Positions 1-4,798 of a DNA stretch of 5,919 bases are shown one piece after another. The notes under the pieces were generated by a model that did no database searches, was not told where the DNA came from, and was given only the letters and a program-made list of their open reading frames with translations. The DNA is from Candidatus Merdimorpha stercoravium (GTDB lineage Bacteria > Bacteroidota > Bacteroidia > Flavobacteriales > UBA1820), in NCBI GenBank assembly GCA_018715295.1, contig DVLY01000029.1, forward strand, positions 1 through 5,919. Direction: 5' to 3'. Both the position numbers and the translations under genes were made by a program. Each line of letters opens with the position of its first letter. The stretch's first letter is position 1.

Positions 1-5
1 AAACC

Positions 6-36
6 TTTGCCCGTTCGGGAAAAATCCCTATTTTTG
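6..36 (+). promoter_or_regulatory. Bacteroidota-type promoter for the dnaX operon
   Basis: TTTG at 6-9 matches the -33 box and TATTTTTG at 29-36 matches the -7 box TAnnTTTG of the Bacteroidota primary sigma factor. The spacer is 19 bases, the usual spacing. Transcription should begin a few bases after 36, leaving an untranslated leader of roughly 45 bases before the ATG at 87. The spacer contains the inverted repeat GGGA-AAAA-TCCC (17-28), which overlaps a second small one, CCC-GTTC-GGG (10-19). Either could be an operator or chance. The match is seen in the sequence; activity is inferred. Confidence 0.72.
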
Positions 37-86
37 CTTGTTCCCTTCCGCAAGGAATCCGCGAGGAACACACACGAGAAAACAGC

Positions 87-1178
87 ATGGAACATTTCGT
101 CGCATCGGCCCGCAAATACCGTCCCCGCACCTTCGAGGAAGTCGTCGGCCAACCGCACGTAGCCGCCACGCTCCGCAACGCCATCGAGCACAACCAACTG
201 GCGCAGGCGCTGCTGTTCTGCGGTCCGCGGGGCGTGGGCAAGACCACCTGCGCCCGCATCCTGGCACGGGAGATCAACCGCCGCACGATGCCCGACGCCG
301 CCCCGGACGAGGATTTCGCCTTCAACATCCACGAGCTCGACGCCGCCTCGAACAACTCGGTCGAGGACATCCGCGCCCTGATCGACCAAGTGCGCTTCGC
401 CCCCCAGATGGGCCGGTACAAAGTGTACATCATCGACGAGGTGCACATGCTCTCCCAGGCCGCCTTCAATGCCTTTCTCAAAACGCTCGAAGAGCCCCCT
501 GCGCATGCCATCTTCATCCTGGCCACCACCGAAAAGCACAAGATCATCCCCACCATCCTCTCGCGCTGCCAGATCTACGACTTCAAACTCATCTCGGTAG
601 CCGACATCCGCGAGCACCTGGCGCGCATCGCCGCCGACCAGGGCATCCAGGCCGAACCCGAAGCCCTGCACATCATCGCCCAGAAAGCCGAAGGCGCCCT
701 GCGCGATGCCCTGTCCATCTTCGACCGCGTAGTGTGCTTCTGCGGGGATCATCTCACGGCGGAAAAAGTAGCCGAAACGCTCAACGTACTGGATTACCAG
801 ACATACTTCCAGCTCACCGATGCCCTGCTCTCGGCCGACATCCCCTCCGCCATGCTCCAAACGGACGCCATCGCGCAAAACGGATTCGACCTGCAGTACA
901 TGCTCTCCGGACTGGCCTCGCACCTGCGCGACCTGCTGCTGTCGAAAAACCCCTCCACCCTGGCCCTGCTCACCGTCCCGGACCCCATCAAGGACCGTTA
1001 CCGGGAGCAAGCCGCCCGTCTGGATGCCGACACCGCCGTCCAAGCGCTCTCCCTGCTGGCCAAAGCCCAATCGGAGTACCGCCTGTCGAAAAATCCCCGA
1101 CTGCTCACCGAGATCACCCTGATGCAGTTGGCCTCCATCGGGCTCGACCCCTCAAAAAAAAAAGTACTGACTATATAG
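87..1178 (+). CDS. dnaX: DNA polymerase III clamp-loader subunit, gamma-like short form (zero-frame DnaX)
   Basis: This is the ATPase motor of the clamp loader, which opens and loads the sliding clamp on primed DNA in the cytoplasm. The 363 residues begin MEHFVASARKYRPRTFEEVV, a typical DnaX start. The motifs come in the expected order: Walker A GPRGVGKT (46-53), Walker B with IIDEVH (115-120), sensor 1 around ATTEKHK (146-152), the SRC arginine-finger motif (159-161), and sensor 2 EGALRDA (202-208). A helical collar domain follows at about 230-350. The protein ends at TAG (1176-1178), only four codons after an A10 run, so it contains domains I-III and almost nothing else. E. coli gamma, also made by frameshifting, is 431 residues. 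Oddity: the zinc-binding cysteine cluster that normally follows Walker A is absent; residues 56-160 contain no cysteine. The ATG at 87 is the first plausible start after the promoter, and no strong Shine-Dalgarno sequence precedes it. Identity is certain. Whether this short form is made in vivo is inferred. Confidence 0.93.
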   Translation: MEHFVASARKYRPRTFEEVVGQPHVAATLRNAIEHNQLAQALLFCGPRGVGKTTCARILAREINRRTMPDAAPDEDFAFNIHELDAASNNSVEDIRALIDQVRFAPQMGRYKVYIIDEVHMLSQAAFNAFLKTLEEPPAHAIFILATTEKHKIIPTILSRCQIYDFKLISVADIREHLARIAADQGIQAEPEALHIIAQKAEGALRDALSIFDRVVCFCGDHLTAEKVAETLNVLDYQTYFQLTDALLSADIPSAMLQTDAIAQNGFDLQYMLSGLASHLRDLLLSKNPSTLALLTVPDPIKDRYREQAARLDADTAVQALSLLAKAQSEYRLSKNPRLLTEITLMQLASIGLDPSKKKVLTI

Positions 1179-1912
1179 TCCCCCCGCAGCTCTACCGGCA
1201 TTTCGGCACGCAACTACCCGCCCGGGAGGAACTTCTCGCCTACCTGACCGAACTGTCCAGCGGCGATCAAAACACCGCCCGCCCCCCTGTCCGTCCTGCC
1301 GTCAGCCCGTCGAGCGCCCCGGCCGCACAAGTCCCGCTGACGCCCACCGAAACCGCACCGGCGACCCAACCCGCCGTCAATCCGTCGAGCGCCCCGGCCG
1401 CACAAGCCCCGCTGACGCCCACCGAAACCGCACCGGCGAGAAACTCCCGGAAAGTCCGCTCGGCGCTCTCCATCTCCAACCTGATGGCGCGAAAGCAGCA
1501 CCCGGCCCACCCCGAGGATGCGCCCCGGGCGCAGGAACAGCACGAGGCGTTTACGCAGGAAGACCTTTCCAAGGTATGGGACCGGCTGTGCGAGGAAGCA
1601 GGGAACGAAAAACGCTTCGGGCTGCACACGGCCATGAACGCGGCCGAACTCCGCCTGGGCGAGAACTTCACGGTCGAGATTGCCGTTTCCTCTTCCGCTG
1701 CCGCCCACGAACTCGAGGAAAACATGCTCGAAGTGTTGGCCTACCTGCGCTCCCGGCTGCACAACTCGGCCATCACCCACCGCATCACCGTAAACGAGAA
1801 CGTGCGCGAGCGCAAACCCTACACCCCGAAGGAGAAGTACGAATACCTGAAGGAAAAAAATCCGCTGCTCGAAAAGATGCGCGAGGAACTGGACCTGAAC
1901 ATCGACTTTTGA
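87..1912 (+). CDS. dnaX: DNA polymerase III tau-like long form, requires a frameshift at the A10 run
   Basis: The frame one base back from the gamma frame is open past 1178 to TGA at 1910-1912 and codes for a typical Bacteroidota DnaX C-terminal part. A -1 ribosomal shift, or one extra A in the transcript, within 1154-1163 gives one protein of 608 residues, in the normal range for DnaX. After the junction (S-KKK-STDYIVPPQLYRH) comes a Pro/Ala/Thr-rich linker with a 25-residue tandem repeat from about residue 405. The C-terminal domain starts near residue 485 (FTQEDLSKVWDRLCEEA) and ends in PYTPKEKYEYLKEKNPLLEK plus a short acidic tail. By homology this part binds the replicase and helicase, holding the replisome together. 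An open reading frame starting at 38 is also open in this frame, but its first 1,100 bases are an Arg/Pro-rich shadow and not the real N-terminus. Alternatives are a sequencing error in the A-run or a strain-specific lesion, although DnaX is essential. Confidence 0.82.
1154..1163 (+). promoter_or_regulatory. A10 slippery site, candidate programmed frameshift or transcriptional slippage
   Basis: Ten consecutive A lie in a GC-rich gene exactly where the zero frame must give way to the tau frame. Zero-frame reading is TCA AAA AAA AAA GTA. Both A-only heptamers (1154-1160 and 1157-1163) satisfy the X XXY YYZ rule for tandem tRNA-Lys slippage to -1. The run is also long enough for RNA polymerase slippage, and one added A restores tau. 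Known parallels are E. coli dnaX (A AAA AAG, ribosomal -1) and Thermus dnaX (A-run, transcriptional slippage). I see no clear Shine-Dalgarno-like stimulator just upstream, which favours the transcriptional model slightly. Confidence 0.75.
1169..1180. repeat. 12-base perfect palindrome just downstream of the A10 run
   Basis: GACTATATAGTC is a perfect palindrome lying five bases after the A-run and containing the gamma stop codon TAG (1176-1178). In RNA it could form only a weak 4-bp stem with an AUAU loop, although that is the usual distance for a frameshift stimulator. About one 12-base palindrome is expected by chance in a window this size, so only its position is notable. Confidence 0.4.
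1298..1439 (+). repeat. 75-base tandem duplication in the tau linker
   Basis: Two copies begin at 1298 and 1373, with a period of 75 bases (25 codons). The second copy matches the first through 1439. I count three base differences over the 67 aligned bases: two adjacent near the start and one in the middle. In the tau frame each copy starts AV(S/N)PSSAPAAQ and continues (V/A)PLTPTETAPA, so the reading frame is kept. The high DNA identity suggests a recent duplication in a flexible linker, where length changes are tolerated. Confidence 0.9.
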
Positions 1913-1925
1913 CGCTTTGCCCGAT

Positions 1926-3005
1926 ATGAAACTGTTTCGCTTGATCCTTCTGCCCCTCTCCTCGCTTTGGTACGCCATCAGCGGCCTCCGCACGTGGCTT
2001 TACCGCAAGGGGCTGCTGCGGCGCAGGCGTTTTCGCCTCCCGGTCTTCGTGGTCGGCAACCTTTCCACCGGCGGGACGGGGAAAAGCCCCCATACCGAAC
2101 TGCTGGCACGCCGGATGATGGAGCAAGGCTACCGCACGGCCCTCTTGAGCCGAGGATACGGCCGCCGCACGAAAGGATTCCTCGAAGTCTCCCAACACGA
2201 CAGCGCCCGCCGCACGGGCGACGAACCCTTGATGCTCAAACGGGCACTGCCCGAGGCAACGGTCGCCGTCTGCGAAAACCGGGCGCGCGGCATCCGGCAA
2301 CTCATGCGCCGCTTCCGTCCCCAGGTCATCGTTCTGGACGATGCCTACCAACACCTGCGGGTAAAGGCTTCGTGCTACTTCCTGCTCACGGCTTTCGACG
2401 AGCCTTTCACATCGGATCATCTCCTGCCGGCGGGCAACCTGCGCGAGAGCCGGCACGGTGCCCGGAGGGCGGACTGCGTGATCGTTACCAAAGTTCCCCG
2501 GCGGTATGCGGACCGTTCGGAAAGGGCTTGCGCCGCCCGGGAAAAACTGCGCCGCCAGATCGCCCGGTACACCGACGCCCCGGTGGTGTTCTCGCGCTAC
2601 CACTATGCCGACCGGGTGAAAAACCCGCTGCTCGGACATATTGCATCGGAAGAATTGAAGAACTACAACGTATTGCTTATCACCGCAGTAGCCAATCCTA
2701 TTCCCTTGCTTTCCCACCTGGGTTCGATCGAGGTTACCTGCCGGCATCTCCAGTACCCCGACCACCATGTATTCCGGCATCGGGACGTGGAAAAAATCAA
2801 AAATGAATTCCTAAATTTGCCCCGGGGCAAAAACATCATCCTGACCACCGAAAAGGACATGGCGCGCATCATCGGCACTCCCCTGGCCGAATATCCGGTC
2901 TATTCGCTGGCCATCCGTGCCGAAATCCTCCCGGAGGACCAGGCTGCCTTCGAAGCCATCGTCGAACAGACCCTGGCGCGTTACAAAGACCACAAAGAAT
3001 CGTAA
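1926..3005 (+). CDS. lpxK: Tetraacyldisaccharide 4'-kinase LpxK
   Basis: LpxK phosphorylates the 4' position of the tetraacyl disaccharide-1-phosphate to make lipid IVA, a late step of lipid A synthesis at the cytoplasmic face of the inner membrane. The 359 residues show an amphipathic/hydrophobic N-terminus followed by a basic stretch (about 1-36) suited to membrane docking. The Walker A is GNLSTGGTGKSP (44-55). Then come SRGYGR (75-80), GDEP (98-101, the aspartate aligning with the catalytic one in Aquifex LpxK), DDAYQHL (138-144), LPAGNLRE (167-174), PDHH (278-281) and TTEKD (307-311). All key motifs are intact and the length is normal for Bacteroidota. I chose ATG at 1926. An in-frame TTG at 1917 would add three residues but is less likely. 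It lies 13 bases after the dnaX tau stop and 2 bases before punA, so it is probably co-transcribed with both. Confidence 0.96.
   Translation: MKLFRLILLPLSSLWYAISGLRTWLYRKGLLRRRRFRLPVFVVGNLSTGGTGKSPHTELLARRMMEQGYRTALLSRGYGRRTKGFLEVSQHDSARRTGDEPLMLKRALPEATVAVCENRARGIRQLMRRFRPQVIVLDDAYQHLRVKASCYFLLTAFDEPFTSDHLLPAGNLRESRHGARRADCVIVTKVPRRYADRSERACAAREKLRRQIARYTDAPVVFSRYHYADRVKNPLLGHIASEELKNYNVLLITAVANPIPLLSHLGSIEVTCRHLQYPDHHVFRHRDVEKIKNEFLNLPRGKNIILTTEKDMARIIGTPLAEYPVYSLAIRAEILPEDQAAFEAIVEQTLARYKDHKES
2816..2831. repeat. 16-base perfect palindrome inside lpxK overlapping a TAnnTTTG box
   Basis: TTTGCCCCGGGGCAAA is a perfect inverted repeat within the coding region. Its left arm overlaps TAAATTTG at 2812-2819, an exact match to the Bacteroidota -7 consensus, in a short AT-rich patch (about 2789-2820). 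No TTTG is found about 19 bases upstream, so promoter function is doubtful. If active it would be an internal promoter about 190 bases before punA. It could equally be a coincidence of codon use. Confidence 0.3.
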
Positions 3006-3007
3006 AT

Positions 3008-3823
3008 ATGCTTGAAAAACTGAAAGAAACCGCCGAATTTCTCGGCCGTTACGCCGACCAGCCCATCGAATGGGCCGTCATCCTGGGAACCGGTCTGGGC
3101 GACCTGGTCACCGAAATCGACGTCCGCCACCGCATCCCTTACAGCCAGATCCCCCACTTCCCCGTATCGACCGTCGAAGGTCATTCGGGCGAGATGATCT
3201 TCGGCTACCTGGGCGGAAAATACATCATGGCCCTCAACGGACGCTTCCACTACTACGAAGGCTACCCGATGGACAAGGTTACCTACCCCGTTCGGGTGAT
3301 GAAGCTGATGGGCATCCGCCGCCTGGTGGTATCCAACGCCGCAGGAGGCATCAACCCCGCGCACCGCATCGGGGACATCATGATTATCCGCGACCATATC
3401 AACCTGATCCCCGAACACCCCCTTCGCGGGAAAAACATCGACGAGCTCGGGCCCCGTTTCGTGGACATGAAGGACGCCTACAACCCGGCCATGATCCGCC
3501 GTGCCAAGGAGATCGCCGCCGAAAACGGCATCGAAGTCTGCGAAGGCGTTTACCTGGCTCTCCAGGGCCCCACGTTCGAGACGCAGGCCGAATATCTGAT
3601 GGTCTCGCGTCTGGGAGGCGATGCCGTGGGCATGAGTACCGTCCCGGAGGTGATCGTCGCCCGCCACATGGGCATCGAGGTCTTCGGCGTATCCATCATC
3701 ACCGACCTGGGACTGCCGGGCAAGATGGCCAACGTCTCCCACGAAGAGGTTCAGGCCGTCGGACGTACCGCCACCCCGAAAGTGATGAAGATCGTCAAAG
3801 AGCTCATCCGCACATTTGAATAG
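3008..3823 (+). CDS. punA: Purine-nucleoside phosphorylase, trimeric PNP family (class I)
   Basis: This enzyme cleaves purine (deoxy)ribonucleosides with phosphate, giving the free base and (deoxy)ribose-1-phosphate for purine salvage in the cytoplasm. The 271 residues match the mammalian/PunA-type trimeric family. The motifs are ILGTGLGD (25-32), the phosphate-binding GHSGE (58-62), GRFHYYEGY (78-86), NAAGG (110-114), LGPRFVDMKDAY (148-159), QGPTFET (186-192), GMSTVPEV (208-215) and SIITDLG (229-235). Glu191 corresponds to human Glu201 in base recognition. Asp233 sits where human PNP has Asn243, so base preference may differ from strict 6-oxopurine enzymes. The start ATG lies two bases after the lpxK stop, implying translational coupling. 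The family assignment is firm; exact substrate range is inferred. Confidence 0.95.
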   Translation: MLEKLKETAEFLGRYADQPIEWAVILGTGLGDLVTEIDVRHRIPYSQIPHFPVSTVEGHSGEMIFGYLGGKYIMALNGRFHYYEGYPMDKVTYPVRVMKLMGIRRLVVSNAAGGINPAHRIGDIMIIRDHINLIPEHPLRGKNIDELGPRFVDMKDAYNPAMIRRAKEIAAENGIEVCEGVYLALQGPTFETQAEYLMVSRLGGDAVGMSTVPEVIVARHMGIEVFGVSIITDLGLPGKMANVSHEEVQAVGRTATPKVMKIVKELIRTFE

Positions 3824-3828
3824 TATTC

Positions 3829-3860
3829 GCTTTTTCCCCGCTCCCGGGGAGGAAAAAAGC
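3829..3860 (+). terminator. Intergenic hairpin after punA (possible processing site or weak terminator)
   Basis: GCTTTTTCC (3829-3837) can pair with GGAAAAAAGC (3851-3860), with one bulged A, around a CCCGGGG-containing loop that may add two more pairs. It lies right after the punA stop and before the next gene. There is no run of T after the 3' arm, so it is not a canonical intrinsic terminator on either strand. It may stabilise transcript ends or mark the operon boundary. Confidence 0.35.
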
Positions 3861-3892
3861 ACACGGAAAAAACATAACGAAAGGACAAAACT

Positions 3893-4462
3893 ATGGTTTC
3901 GAGAATCCTACGAATCTTCCTGATGGCTGCCTTGACCGGCTGTTCGGTATGGCAGTTCTGGGTGTCCAACATCGGAAACGGGATCTTCCTCATCCTGCTG
4001 GCGCTCATCGTACTGTTCACCTACTTCAAAAACGAATGGATGATCATGGCCCTGCTGGCCATGCGCAAGAACGATGTCGAAAAAGCCGAACGCCGCCTGC
4101 TGCGCATCAAAGACCCGGATCATGCACTGGTACGCCGCGAACGGGCTTCCTACTACTTCCTGCTGGGTTCCATCCGTTCGCAACACAACCTGACCGAAAG
4201 CGAACGCCTGTTCAAGAAAGCCCTCGAAATAGGTCTTTCCCGCCAGGAAAAAGCCATGGCCAAACTCCAACTGGCCGCCATAGCCATGCAGAAAGGCCGG
4301 CGCCGCGAAGCCGAAGCGCTGGTAGCGGAAGCCAAACGCCTGGACAAAGGCAAATTGCTGGACGAGCAAATCGCCATGGTCAAACAGGGACTCAAACGCA
4401 CCCCGGGACAGCCGGGTTATTTCCAACAGCAGCAATTGATCCGGGGAGGCCGCCGCCGGTAA
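3893..4462 (+). CDS. Small membrane protein with TPR-like helical repeats, function unknown
   Basis: I do not recognise a named family. The 189-residue protein begins with two hydrophobic segments (about 5-24 and 29-46) separated by a short polar turn, then a soluble helical part. Residues 59-72 (NDVEKAERRLLRIK), 84-117 (a TPR-like pair around YYFLLGSI and AERL-type spacing, SERLFKKALEIGL) and 118-152 resemble two to three tetratricopeptide repeats. This predicts a membrane-anchored, cytoplasm-facing protein-binding scaffold. Residues 14-17 (LTGC) also resemble a lipobox, so a lipoprotein is possible, but the hydrophobic stretch continues past the cysteine. The tail is rich in Gln and Arg. 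AAAGGA about 8 bases upstream of the ATG is one of the few Shine-Dalgarno-like sites here. It is followed after one codon by the S4-domain gene in the same frame, so the two are likely co-expressed. Confidence 0.85.
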   Translation: MVSRILRIFLMAALTGCSVWQFWVSNIGNGIFLILLALIVLFTYFKNEWMIMALLAMRKNDVEKAERRLLRIKDPDHALVRRERASYYFLLGSIRSQHNLTESERLFKKALEIGLSRQEKAMAKLQLAAIAMQKGRRREAEALVAEAKRLDKGKLLDEQIAMVKQGLKRTPGQPGYFQQQQLIRGGRRR

Positions 4463-4465
4463 ACC

Positions 4466-4687
4466 GTGAAAGAGATCGTATTTTCCCTCGAAGGTGCGCC
4501 GTACATCGAGTTGGACAAACTGCTCAAGCTGCTCCGCCTGGTCGAAAGCGGCGGACAGGCGCACGAAATGATCGCCCAGGGGCTCGTTACCCGGGGCGGA
4601 GCGGTCGAGACCCGCAAGCGGGCCAAGCTCCGTCCTGCGGACTGCATCGAGCTGCAAGGCTGCGCCCGGATACTCATCGCCGAGTAA
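4466..4687 (+). CDS. YbcJ-like S4-domain RNA-binding protein
   Basis: This is a 73-residue stand-alone S4 domain, a small fold that binds structured RNA such as rRNA. It resembles E. coli YbcJ along its length: an IELDKLLKLL helix (14-23), VESGGQAHEMIAQG (26-39), then GGAVETRKRAKL (44-55) and the closing strand IELQG (61-65). The GAVETRKR core is the strongest match. The start is GTG at 4466. The same frame has a stop at 4460-4462 (the end of the preceding gene) and the next in-frame ATG is deep inside the domain, so GTG is the only reasonable start. Its three-base spacing from the upstream stop implies translational coupling. The exact RNA target is unknown. Confidence 0.88.
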   Translation: MKEIVFSLEGAPYIELDKLLKLLRLVESGGQAHEMIAQGLVTRGGAVETRKRAKLRPADCIELQGCARILIAE

Positions 4688-4702
4688 GCCCTGCTGCGAA
4701 CC

Positions 4703-4740
4703 CTTCCTCCGGAGAGCGCCCTGCCCAAACGCCCGGAAGG
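4703..4740 (+). repeat. Imperfect inverted repeat in the gap before the peptidase gene
   Basis: The 111-base gap 4688-4798 has no gene. Within it, TCCGG (4708-4712) can pair with CCGGA (4733-4737), extended after a three-base bulge by GCG (4716-4718) with CGC (4730-4732). Alternatively CCTTCC (4702-4707) can pair with GGAAGG (4735-4740). No T-run follows, so it is not a standard terminator. I find no convincing TTTG/TAnnTTTG promoter for the next gene. Confidence 0.25.
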
Positions 4741-4798
4741 CATCCCCGGTCCGTCCCTGCAATGGACTTAACAAAAGGAAACAAAACAACCTGTCGCT

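Noticed and set aside
38..1153. The 5' part of the continuous 624-codon open frame on the + strand, as the true start of the tau gene
   Set aside because: Its first 370 or so residues are Arg/Pro/His-rich with no domain, while the overlapping frame from 87 codes for the DnaX ATPase. Only the part after 1154 is real coding sequence.
1854..1860. A7 run near the end of tau as a second slippage site
   Set aside because: The frame is continuous through it into the conserved C-terminus, so nothing requires a shift.
1917..1925. TTG at 1917 as the lpxK start
   Set aside because: It adds only Met-Pro-Asp. The ATG at 1926 gives the usual LpxK N-terminus.
1214..2780. Open frames of 259 and 331 codons on the - strand opposite the tau region and lpxK
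   Set aside because: They are antisense to the tau C-terminal part and LpxK, overlap each other, and have repetitive low-quality translations.
3815..3840. TTTG at 3815-3818 as a -33 box for the TPR gene
   Set aside because: No TAnnTTTG lies at the required distance; the expected -7 region is CCGCTCCC-like.
2981..3862. A 293-codon open frame on the - strand opposite punA
   Set aside because: It is the mirror frame of a complete, motif-rich PNP, and its translation looks like a shadow.
3886..3893. CAAAACTA, a - strand TAnnTTTG match just before the TPR gene
   Set aside because: No matching -33 CAAA lies at the right distance, and no - strand gene follows it.
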